Source: Caulochytrium protostelioides (Eukaryota > Chytridiomycota > Caulochytriomycetes > Caulochytriales > Caulochytriaceae). Taken from it: 64,000 nucleotides of DNA. The notes under the pieces are model-generated. The model had not been told where the DNA came from and ran no database searches. It was given only the letters and a program-made list of their open reading frames with translations. The translations under genes and the position numbers were made by a program. The DNA is taken from positions 124,001 to 188,000 of the forward strand of contig ML014125.1 in the NCBI GenBank assembly GCA_003615045.1, given 5' to 3'. Positions 33,860 through 43,300 of the stretch are shown here, one piece after another; the stretch's first letter is position 1, and the number at the start of each line of letters is the position of its first letter.

Positions 33860-36238
33860 CTAGTTGGCCATGGCCACACGGGGCTCGAGCGAGGCCGGCG
33901 GCCGCGCCCAGTCCGAGAGCGGCAGGAGCCCCTGCCCGCGAGCCCAGGCGGCCAGCGCGGCCTGCGTCGTGACGCTCTGGTGCGCGGCGAGTGAGGCGAC
34001 CGAGGTCGGGCGGTCCGGCCGGACGGCGCCGCGTCGTCCGCCAAACGAGGCCAGCAGCTGCGGATACCGCGACGGCGCCTCGTCCGCGTCGGAGGCGTGG
34101 ATGCCCGCGATCCAGGCCGCGAGCGCCTCGTGCTTGCCGAGGACATTGAGGACGTGCGCGGCCTGGCAGAGCGCGCTGTCGTACGCAGGCGCGACGAGGG
34201 CGCTGCTGTGGCGCAGCATGTCGGCCTGCAGCGCGGCGACGGGGTCCGGCAGCAGCGCGAGGGCCATGCAGCGGCGGGCTGCGAGCCGGGCACGCCGCGC
34301 GTCGCAGAGGGGCGCCATGGCCGGGTGGGCGGCCTGGAGGTCGCCCAGCAGCCGGGCGGCGTCGTCGGCGACGCGGCGGGCGCGGCAGAGGTCGAAGGGC
34401 GGCGTGGCGTGGCCCGCGGGCAGGGTCAGCCAGCGCGGGTGAAAGACGAGGTTCATGAGCACGGGGAAGATGCGGTGCATCACGACATGCGGGTTGCGCT
34501 CGGCGGCGGGCAGCTGGGCGAGCTTGGCGACGAGGGTTTGGGCCAGCGAATACGAAAGGTCGAGGAAGCCGGCCGACTCGTGGGCGGCGTGACGGCTGGC
34601 GTCGGCGGCGTCGGCGGCGTCGGCCGCCGTGGGTGCCGCGGGGGCCGCGACAACATCGCCGTCGTGGCGAGGCACGTAGCCCTTGCTGAGCGCGCGGCGA
34701 TGGATGAGGTCAATGACATGCGCCAGCATGGCGAACGACGGCATCGAGGACGACGAGGACGACGAGGACGAGGACGGCCATGCGAGGTGGCGAGGCAACG
34801 GCGCACAGAACACGTCGGCCCAGGCCTGCAGCTGTGCCATGGGGATCGTCGTCCGCGCTGCGAGGAACCGCAGGACTTGGACGCGGTCGTGGCCCTTCAT
34901 GTACGCGGGGGCCAGGGGCAGAAGGTACGCCAGCAGGTCCGCGCGGTCAGCCTGGCACATGACCACGCGCATACAGGCGACGAACGAGCGCAGCGCTGCG
35001 TCGTGGGCATGGGCATAGGCAGCGTTCCCCTGAGCCAGGTCATGCGCGGCGTCCCCATGGGCCTTCGCGACGGCGCGCTCGGCCAGGGCGATGACTGACG
35101 ACCACTGCGCCAGCACCACGTCCCACTCGCCGATGCGGGCGCGTGCGCACAGCGACTTGAGGTCGACGACGTCGCCAGGGCGCGCGAGGCCACGCCACCG
35201 CATCTCGGCCGCCAGCGCGAGCACCCAGTGCGGGAACGTGGCCGGGTTGACCCATGCAAACAGGTCCCGCAGCGCGCTGTTCGACCACTGCGTCACGTTC
35301 ATCCGGACCGCGTGCTGGATCATGGGCTTAAAGGCCTCGTGCTGCATGGACAACAACGCCTTCGCCGACGCGTCTGCAGACGCGGACGCAGAAGGGTCGT
35401 CGGGCAGCGATGCCGGCGGCGAGGAGCCCCGTTCTTCCGTCGAGGGGCCATGGCGATGGCCATGGCGGCCGCGGATGGCGAGCGACAGCACGTGGCCCAG
35501 TGCCGCCGCCACGTGGGGTGAGGCATCAGCGTCGGCCTCGCCGACGCAGCGCCGCGTGGCCGCATACAGGTCCAGGAGCAGCGTGCGGCCGGCCTGGAGG
35601 TCCTGCTGGTCGACGTGGCGCTTCGCCACGAGCGTCAGCTGCGCGAGCACGGGCGCCGGCACGGCGTACGGCTGCCGGCTGCACGCGCTCACGATCTTGC
35701 GCAGCAGCAGCACGCGCCCGTTGACGCTGAGCTGCGCCATCGCCGCGGGCAGCTGCACGATCGGCGTCCGCAGCAGCGAGCGCTCGGCCTCGCTCAGGTC
35801 GAGCACGTCGGGGCTCAGCGCGTTCAGCTGCTCCCAGCGCGGCGCGCGGGTCGTCGATGACGGGGCGCTCGCCGGTGGCGGCGAGGCCGGCCCGGGAGCG
35901 GCGGGCGAGCGGTGGCGCTGCAGACTCTGGCCAATGACCTTCGAGTACTGCTGCAGGATCTCGCTCTCGCTGGCGGTGTCGTTGGCCAACGACGCGAGGA
36001 ACGCGTCGGTGAGACGCTCATACTTGGCATGCTCGGCGGCGATCGCTTCCGCCTGCGCGCGCAGCGACCAGGACACGATGCCACGTCGGGCAACACGCAC
36101 CGGCACGCCGGGCCGCGCTGCGCCGCGGCGGCAAGGCGCTACGCCGAGCGCTTGTGAGACGGCCGCAAGCGAAACGGCCGCGAACGTGGCGGCAGACGCC
36201 GCCGCGGGCGGCGGGGGCGGCCTTGTGAACAGGCTCAT
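33860..36238 (-). CDS. Probable mitochondrial alpha-helical protein of unknown function
   Basis: 792 residues from ATG at 36238; the frame stays open 51 codons upstream, but that part is encoded by short repeats and looks noncoding. The first 70 residues are Ala/Arg-rich with almost no acidic residues (MSLFTRPPPPPAAASAATF, then APCRRGAARPGVPVRVARRG), typical of a mitochondrial targeting sequence. The rest is rich in Leu and Ala and predicted helical, with repeated helix-turn-helix patterns (VNGRVLLLRKIVSACSRQP, LQAGRTLLLDLYAATRRC, RVQVLRFLAARTTIPMAQLQ). This is reminiscent of helical-repeat organellar RNA-binding proteins, but I cannot assign PPR, OPR or FAST/RAP domains from the sequence, and the C-terminus lacks an obvious RAP signature. 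It converges on the kinase gene with 160 nt between stops and diverges from the calpain gene. Confidence 0.6.
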   Translation of the reverse strand: MSLFTRPPPPPAAASAATFAAVSLAAVSQALGVAPCRRGAARPGVPVRVARRGIVSWSLRAQAEAIAAEHAKYERLTDAFLASLANDTASESEILQQYSKVIGQSLQRHRSPAAPGPASPPPASAPSSTTRAPRWEQLNALSPDVLDLSEAERSLLRTPIVQLPAAMAQLSVNGRVLLLRKIVSACSRQPYAVPAPVLAQLTLVAKRHVDQQDLQAGRTLLLDLYAATRRCVGEADADASPHVAAALGHVLSLAIRGRHGHRHGPSTEERGSSPPASLPDDPSASASADASAKALLSMQHEAFKPMIQHAVRMNVTQWSNSALRDLFAWVNPATFPHWVLALAAEMRWRGLARPGDVVDLKSLCARARIGEWDVVLAQWSSVIALAERAVAKAHGDAAHDLAQGNAAYAHAHDAALRSFVACMRVVMCQADRADLLAYLLPLAPAYMKGHDRVQVLRFLAARTTIPMAQLQAWADVFCAPLPRHLAWPSSSSSSSSSSMPSFAMLAHVIDLIHRRALSKGYVPRHDGDVVAAPAAPTAADAADAADASRHAAHESAGFLDLSYSLAQTLVAKLAQLPAAERNPHVVMHRIFPVLMNLVFHPRWLTLPAGHATPPFDLCRARRVADDAARLLGDLQAAHPAMAPLCDARRARLAARRCMALALLPDPVAALQADMLRHSSALVAPAYDSALCQAAHVLNVLGKHEALAAWIAGIHASDADEAPSRYPQLLASFGGRRGAVRPDRPTSVASLAAHQSVTTQAALAAWARGQGLLPLSDWARPPASLEPRVAMAN

Positions 36239-37300
36239 CGGGTGTATCGGGTGTATCCCATGTATCGGATGCTTTGGGGTTCGGTCAAAGTCGGCGACCA
36301 GCGGTCTGAGCGGCGCCGCAAAACAAAGCCTGGGCCGCCAAGAAGCTTTGGCGAGAGGGCAATAGGCAACCATGTATGGCACACGCTGCACGATACCTGA
36401 TGTGCAGTGCTCACGTGCAGCTCAATGAACCTAGGACGGTGGGTATGGTGTGCTGGCCCTGTCCCGCTCGATGGATCCATTTGGCTTCCCGCGCCGCCCC
36501 TTCTTGGCTCGAGTCACGAGTCTGTTGGCGACGTCACCTCCGGTGGCGTGGCTCAGCGGCGGCCGAGCCACTCTGGCAAGCGGCGGCGCAGTGACTGCGC
36601 CCCCGTCTCGGTCGCCCAACCTCTCCTGTCCGCGGCGTCCCCTCGCGTGGAACTGAGCAGTCCACGCGGCGATGCGCTGCGGTGCGATGCCGGCGTCATT
36701 GCCGATCTTCCGAGAAATTCAAGAGCCGCTCGGGAAAAGGAAAGAAGCATGCCGTGTCGCGTGGTGGCCGCAGCCCTGCTGGCGCTCTCGTGATCGACGT
36801 GCCTTCGCCGGAACGCGTCGACCCCGTCGTTCACGGCGACCGACGCGTCGCATCGCACACTCTTGCGCTATCACGCGGAGCGATGTCGATGGCTGCCGAG
36901 TGACGCGTGGAAGGTCGTGCGGAGTTTGCCGCCGCCGCCGCCCCCTTTCCCCATGGACCGCCCCGCGTGTCGACACCCCGCGCTCCTGCGTACGCGTACA
37001 TGTCGAGGAAGGCGGCCAACGGTGCGCCGAAAGCCGTCCCGTGCGACGCGTGGTGCTGCGCTGGCTCGCGGCGTGGCCACCGGTGGCGCGGAGGCCATCC
37101 CCCGGCATCGGGGTCACGCACGCCGCTGCGCGGCACATCTCGCACGCCGATGCCGCGGGTCGCACGGATGACTGGTTATGATCGCCATCCAAGGACCACG
37201 ACGATTTCAAGAACGAGAACCCCGCGTTCATGACGACGTTGGAGAGACGAGAATACTCCGGAAGCATACCTCGGCCTTCGTGTGATAATCGTCCACCGTC
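36239..37300. other. Divergent promoter region between the mitochondrial-protein and calpain genes
   Basis: About 1.1 kb without a convincing gene. A 9-nt repeat of the type ATCGGGTGT (four degenerate copies, about 36238-36273) abuts the minus-strand start codon. No TATA box stands out. Confidence 0.45.
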
Positions 37301-37402
37301 ATGCCCCCCGTCAATCAACATCCAGCAAGCCCGCTTCCATCACCCGATCTCAAGGCAGCACCCACTTTGGATGGGATGAGTGCGCGCACAGTCGCGCCAT
37401 GA
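37301..37402 (+). promoter_or_regulatory. Upstream ORF whose stop overlaps the calpain start (ATGA)
   Basis: The first ATG in the leader opens a 33-codon frame (MPPVNQHPASPLPSPDLKAA and onward). Its TGA at 37400-37402 overlaps the calpain ATG at 37399-37401 in the sequence ATGA. Such an arrangement could couple or limit translation of the main frame. No in-frame ATG exists upstream for the main frame, so scanning ribosomes should meet this ORF first if the transcript extends this far. Confidence 0.45.
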
Positions 37403-39999
37403 CGGCGACACGACGCTTCGGCGACCAGGACTACTCGGCACTCAAGCAGCGCGCGTTGCGCCAGCGGCAGCTCTTCTACGATCCGACCTTCACGCCGTAT
37501 CCGTCCAAAACCCAACGTACCGCGCGCGACGGCCACCGACTCTCGGTGCCCCTGGCCACGCTTGAGATCGAGCGCAGCGCGCATGCGGCGCCCGCTGCCG
37601 AGCCCGCGCATGGTGCGCGGTGGTCGATGCCGGCGGCCGCCGCGCCCGCCGCGGTCCCGCCGCCCGCCGCCGCGCCCAACATAGACGCCGTCGTCTGGCG
37701 CCCGTGCCGTGAGATCGCGCTGGCGCCGCGCCTAGTGAGCGACGGCCTCCCGCGCCAGCGCGACGGCGCGACCGCGTGGATCGTCGCGGCCGCCGCCGTG
37801 CTGACCGTCTTCCCGGACCTGCTGGACGCTGTCGTGCCCGACCGCGCCGCCCAGGACTGGCCTGATGACGGCGGCTGCCGGCGGCTGCCCACGGGCCAGA
37901 CGGCGACGCCCTTCCATCCGGGCATTTTCCGGTTCCGCTTCTGGCGGCTCGGCCGGCGCTGCGAGGTGGTCGTCGACAGCGCGCTGCCGTGCCGCGCGGC
38001 CGACGGCGCGCTGCTCTATGCCCGCGGCGTCCGCCGTGCCGGCGCCGTGCTCTGGCCGCTGCTCGAGAAGGCCTACGCCAAGCTCGTCGGTGGCTACGCT
38101 GTGCTGCAGCAGTCGACATCGACCCGCTTCGCGGACGTCCTCGCCGACCTCTCGGGCCGCTGGCCCGAGACCGTCGCGGTCCACTGGGGCCCTGACGCCG
38201 CCGCGCCTCCCCGCTATGGACGGCATCGCCGCCACGAGCCGCGCGATTCCGACGAGGCAAGCACCCTGTCACACGATGCGCAGCAGCAGGGGCTGTCGCG
38301 TCTGCTCGCCGAGCAGCGGAAGGCCGCGTGGATAGCGGCGGTGCTCAGGATGCCGCTGTGGTCAACGGCCCCGAGCGGAACCCCGAAGACCGCCGGCACG
38401 CCGTCCCTGCAGCGCCAAGTCTTTCCGATTCGATGGGCGCGGATCCTGCCTGCCACCGCGCCCGACCATGCCGCGACGGCCATCGTGTGCCTCCGAGACC
38501 CGTGGGGTAAGCACTCGTGGCTGCCGCGCGAGGCCAAGACGCCGTGGGCCGCCGCGGCGTATGCGGCGGCGCCCGTGGCCGTGCAGCACCTGATGGGCGA
38601 CGATGTCATTGGCCCGAACGTCATCATGCTGTGGACCCATTTCGTCAGCATATTTGCCACGTGGATCGTGGCGCCGCCCGCGGTCTCGAGCGCGCCGCCC
38701 GCGTGGTGGTCGCGCTGCTTGCCGCCCCTTCGGTGTGCTGCACCCACGACCACCACGTGCGAAGGATACTGGCCTGGCAACGCGCTCCTCGCGTCGGCCA
38801 GCAGCCCCCCACCGCCGGTGGCATCGCCGACCGCGTCGCCGGCCCCGTTGCCAGTCGCGATCGACCCGCAGACGCCCCAGTACCTGCTGCGCATCGCGCA
38901 GCCGGACGACGTGCTTCTCCACCTCACCCAGATCGGGTCCCCGCTGCGCGACGGACTCGAACGCGGCATGGTCCCGATGGGCCTCGTGGTGGTGCGCGTC
39001 GAGCGGAACCGGCGGCACCGGCTGACGGCGGCGCAGCTCGCGGCTTTCGATGTGCAGCCCGGCGGCATCGCCTGCGCGGGCCGGCGCGCGGGCCGGCGCT
39101 CAGGCCCGGCGGCGAGCTCGTGGCAGACGCGCGTCGGCCACGTGGCGCCCTGCGCCGCCCGCGACATCGACGCCCGCTTCGTCCTCGCGCCGGGCACGTA
39201 CGTCGTGCTCCCGACCGTCGCGTCGCCGTGCCACGTCGGCGGGTTCCGTCTCGGCGTCGCGTCCATGCGCGCCGCCGAGACGCGGCGCGCTGTGCTGCGG
39301 CCGCTGACGCGTGGCCTGCCGGCGCCGTGCTGGTACCGCGCATTCCCGATGGGCGTGCTGCGCCTCGCGGTGCTGCAGGGCACGACGGCGGCGGCGGCCT
39401 CCACGCCGATGGCGGCGATGGCGATGGCGGCCGCAGGATACCACCCGCCGTCCCGCTCAAGCGTGGCGACCAGCGGCGACGACGCCGCGGTCACGGTGCA
39501 TGTGGCGCTCGTGGACGCGGGTCTGCCGCCCGTGGCGCGGCGGTGGGCGTCGACCGGGCCGATCCCCGTCACGCCGACGGCGCATGCCCCCTCCCGCTCG
39601 TCCTCGGCCGGCTCGACGCCGTCCGTCCCCGATGCCGGTATAACCACGGCGACCATGACGGCGACGGAAAGCCCGGAAGCCTATGCGCATGCGACGGCGC
39701 GCGCTGATGCCAACGCAAGCATAAGCGCGGCAAATGCGTTTGTGTGGCTCGTCCGCGATCCGCGCAAAGCGGTCCTGCGGCTGCGGGTGGTGCGGGCGGC
39801 CGCGGGCCACGGGCCGGCGCGCGTCGTCGGCGAAGCGCACGTGGCCTGTGAGACGTATATGACGATGGCGAGGCGCGAGCGCGACTGGGAGATCGTTGTG
39901 CCCGTCGCGTCAGCGCGCGACGCGGAGGCCGTGCCCTTGTTGACGGCGTTGACGTTGCGAATCCGGTATGATGGCTCGTTGGCCGCGCTGACCGAGTAG
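37399..39999 (+). CDS. Calpain-family protein lacking the catalytic triad (pseudocalpain)
   Basis: 866 residues from ATG at 37399. The N-terminus matches classical calpains (FGDQDYSALKQRAL, QLFYDPTF; then VVWRPCREIALAPRLVSDG). The segment that normally reads GDCWLL is GATAWIV, so the catalytic Cys is Ala126. The His motif (GHAY) is not present where expected, and NPWG is DPWG, so the Asn is Asp367. The calpain fold is otherwise retained: LYARGVRRAGAVLWPLLEKAYAKLVGGY, MLWTHFVSIFATWIV, a domain-III-like sandwich (PQYLLRIAQPDDVLLHLTQ to RFVLAPGTYVVLPTVAS) at about 490-640, and a C-terminal C2-like segment (FVWLVRDPRKAVLRLRVVRA to LTLRIRYDG). The layout resembles calpain-5/6, and calpain-6 is likewise inactive. 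A non-proteolytic, possibly cytoskeletal, role is inferred. It ends in an AT-rich region shared with the convergent USP gene. Confidence 0.82.
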   Translation: MTATRRFGDQDYSALKQRALRQRQLFYDPTFTPYPSKTQRTARDGHRLSVPLATLEIERSAHAAPAAEPAHGARWSMPAAAAPAAVPPPAAAPNIDAVVWRPCREIALAPRLVSDGLPRQRDGATAWIVAAAAVLTVFPDLLDAVVPDRAAQDWPDDGGCRRLPTGQTATPFHPGIFRFRFWRLGRRCEVVVDSALPCRAADGALLYARGVRRAGAVLWPLLEKAYAKLVGGYAVLQQSTSTRFADVLADLSGRWPETVAVHWGPDAAAPPRYGRHRRHEPRDSDEASTLSHDAQQQGLSRLLAEQRKAAWIAAVLRMPLWSTAPSGTPKTAGTPSLQRQVFPIRWARILPATAPDHAATAIVCLRDPWGKHSWLPREAKTPWAAAAYAAAPVAVQHLMGDDVIGPNVIMLWTHFVSIFATWIVAPPAVSSAPPAWWSRCLPPLRCAAPTTTTCEGYWPGNALLASASSPPPPVASPTASPAPLPVAIDPQTPQYLLRIAQPDDVLLHLTQIGSPLRDGLERGMVPMGLVVVRVERNRRHRLTAAQLAAFDVQPGGIACAGRRAGRRSGPAASSWQTRVGHVAPCAARDIDARFVLAPGTYVVLPTVASPCHVGGFRLGVASMRAAETRRAVLRPLTRGLPAPCWYRAFPMGVLRLAVLQGTTAAAASTPMAAMAMAAAGYHPPSRSSVATSGDDAAVTVHVALVDAGLPPVARRWASTGPIPVTPTAHAPSRSSSAGSTPSVPDAGITTATMTATESPEAYAHATARADANASISAANAFVWLVRDPRKAVLRLRVVRAAAGHGPARVVGEAHVACETYMTMARRERDWEIVVPVASARDAEAVPLLTALTLRIRYDGSLAALTE

Positions 40000-40339
40000 A
40001 CCAAATTCTGCGACAAAGCATTGCAATGGTGGGTATATCGTGCGGGCACGAAAGCCGACGTGATTGATAAAAAATATATATTTGTTGTAAATGCGGAGCG
40101 ATTTCACGGCTTTGACATGACCGACGTGACGAACCGTGCAACAGTTGTGATCGTATTTTCTGTCTTGCCGTACAGTTCATGATGAGTCTGTTTGGTTTGC
40201 ATATCTGCATACCGGCATCGGACATCTGCACAACGTTCAGTATCATTTCGCATCATCGCTTTCAGCTCGAAAGGCAAACAAAGAAAATTAAAAAAAGGTA
40301 GAACGAAAAAAAAGGAAAGCAGGATAAGATCTCGCGCTA
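40000..40339. other. AT-rich convergent 3' region
   Basis: 340 nt between two convergent stops, much lower in GC than its surroundings. It has A-runs on the plus strand (GATAAAAAATATATA near 40066) and T-runs on the minus strand. It should contain both poly(A) sites. No gene. Confidence 0.6.
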
Positions 40340-43300
40340 TCACAGCGCGGCCCGATCAGCGACCATCGTCTCGGCACCAGCTAGAGCCGGCGCGGCGGCC
40401 GGCGTGGCGATCACCGCTGTTGCGGGATCCGCCGTCGCGGCAGACGCAGCCGAGACGGCGTCGGCGTCTGCGGCGTCCGCTGGCGCGGCGGGGACGGTCA
40501 GGGGCGCCGTCACGGGCGCCGGCGCTCCCGGCTCGCGGCGCACGTAGAACAGCACGTACGCGTAGTGGGTGGCGACGTCGGCAGCGTCGACGCGGGTGAC
40601 GAGGTTATCGTCGAAGTGGTACCACTTGCCGTCTCGCCACGCAAAGCTCGTGTAATGTCCGTTCTCCATGGAGCCCATGTGGTTGCAGACGGAGACGAGG
40701 TCGAAGACCACGTGGTCGGGGCCATACGTCGGCGCGTCGGAGGCGTCGGCGGCGGCCGAGAGCAGCTGGCCGTTCTGGAAGACGAGCACGTGGGGAATCG
40801 CGACGGTATGGTCGACCTTGCACATGTCACCCGTGCTCATGTCAAGCTCGAAGCGCTTGAGCTGAACAATGAGCACGCGCTGCGGAAGCGCATATAATGC
40901 GAGCTGCTTGGTGGCCTCGCCCTTCGTCTTGCACTTCGGACATAGCCAGTCGTCGATCGTTTCCTTGGCGAGGTGGCCGCCCAGGCACGCCTCGAAGGCG
41001 ATCGGGCGGCTCACCACGGCCTGGCGGTGCTTGAAGAGGATCACGTCCTCGAGGGTCAGCGGATCGATGTTCAGCGGCAGGCACGCCTCCAGCGCTGGCA
41101 GGTTGAGGCTCGTTTGTGCGGAGTCCGCGGTCCACAGCAGGGTGGCCATCACGAGCGCGCCCGGGCGCACATACTGGACCGTCGCGTCCTGGGTCTTGAA
41201 GGGCCACTCGAGCTGGATCCCGCGGCGCCAGACAGCCTGGAGCATCGCCTCGGTCTCGGGTAGGCGGCCGACATAGACCTGCGCCTTGAGCAGCGCGCTC
41301 AGCATCATGTAGTAGAAGGTGAAGAAGGAGCAGTGCGACCGCTCGAGCGCGACGGCCTGCGGCCATCCGATCGGCTGTAGAACCTCTTCCATCTCCATCT
41401 CCACCTCCGCCGCGGCCTCAGCATCGGCAGGCGACGCATCCGCCGCGGCACTGGCGAGGCGCGTGCGCGTGCCGGGCACAGCGTTCTCGGCGTCGTGGTC
41501 TCCGTTGTCGTTGTCATCGTCGCCTTCGTCGTCGTCGTCGCCGTCGTCATCGTTCGGCGCCAGCGGCGGCGGCACCGCCGGATCACTCGCGCCGTCTTCC
41601 GCCTCCACCTCGCCTGCCTCACGGACCGGTGATGGCGCCGCTGGCATGGCGGACGCAGCGATGGGCCGCTGCGTCACCAGCGAGTGATGCAGCAGGACGA
41701 TGGGCTTGGTGTCCGAGACTAGGTAAACATACAGGCACGTCGCCAGGTCTTCTTCGATGGCGCCGAGCGTGTCGTCGTCGTCGAGACGCTGGGTGACGCG
41801 GCCATTCACAATGATGAAGGGCAGCAGGTTGGACGCGCTCTTGCGAAGCTTGATCGCGAGCGCCTCGCGGAGCTGCCCGATGGTCGTCGCGGGGCCCATC
41901 GCGACGGGCAAGCGGTAGCGCTTGTGATCCGTCGTGACGAGGGAGATCGAGAACGGCGTGAGGTGCGCCGGCTGCGCGTCGAGCTCGTCGCGCGCGGCCG
42001 CGACGACTTCTTCTTCGACGTCGTCGTCATCGTGACGCCGCTTCGGGATCTCGAGCGAGAGGCACTGGTACGCGTCGAACTTCTTCTTGGTCCAGCCGCA
42101 GCTGCCACAGCGCAGCGTGCTCTTGTACTGGCCCTGAATGAGGTCGTACACGTGGCTGTCGTCGCGCGCGCGGTCGGCGGCAGCAAAGCGCTGGGCGACC
42201 TCCGCGTCGGTCTGCGAGTCGTCAAAATCAGGCATCTCGACCGCCGGCTGCTTGACGTGGACGCGGTTCACGGACTCGTGGAGCTCGTCCAAGCACAGAA
42301 TCAGAAACTCCTGAGCGTCGTGCTGGATCATGGGCGACAGGTGGAACAAGCGCTCGACGGTGCCCTGGAAGCGGCGCGGCAGGAACGGCCGCGACCGCGA
42401 CAGCGTCTGGCACATGATGTGGTTGAACGCTGCCGCGAACTTGCCGCCGGACCGCGAGGCCTTGTTGGCATCCGACACGTCCGGGACAAACTCGTCGGTG
42501 CCGAAGTAGGCCACGAGCGGCTCAAGCGAGCACAGCGACTGCAGCACCGAGATCATGTAGCAGTCGAATCCGTTGTTCGCGAGCCCAATCACGGCGCGCT
42601 TCGCGCGCAAATCCAGTGACGTGACCGCGGCGCCGAGGCTGGTGACGCCCGGCGCGGCCGCAGCCGCGGCGGTTTCGGACGCCGACGCCGTCGCTTCTTC
42701 TGACGACGACGCCGCCGCGGGCGCCGAGGACGCCGCCGTCGTGGCGGACGCCGTCATCGCCGTGGTCGTCGCGGCCGTCCGCGCGGCGATCGCAGCCGGC
42801 ATGACGCCCTTGAGCACATGGAACGCCTCGTCGTCCTGGTCGTCATCGTCCTCCAAGGATTCATACTCGGCTTCCGAGGGCGACGCCATGTCCGAAGCGT
42901 CCGAGGCGTCGGAGCCGGAGAGCTCGGAGCCGGCGTCCGAAGGCGCCTCGATTGCGAAGCTCGAGTCTTCCGCGTCCTCGCTATGCGACGACGTCGTGGT
43001 CATGTCTTCGGCGACGGCGACGTCCGAGACGTCGCTGATCCCCAGAGCCGGCGCGTCAACGGGCAAGCACGGCGGCGACGCCAGCAGCCGCGGGTCCGAG
43101 GGCGCGAACTCGATCGGCTTGCCAAGCGACCGCCAGGGCGCGTTGGAGGTCTTCACGAGCAGCAGCTCGACGATGCCCGGCTTGATGGAGATGCGTGAGT
43201 GGTGCTTGTCGATCGGCCCCGGCAAGGGGTCCCAGCCGAGCGCGAACGGCGGGGTTGCTTTGGGGTTCGGCGACGGCGGCGCCGCGTACACGAGCTGCAC

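Noticed and set aside
40004-40340. AT-rich island as a possible transferred or organellar fragment
   Set aside because: It is short, lies exactly between two convergent stops and behaves as shared 3' flanking sequence.
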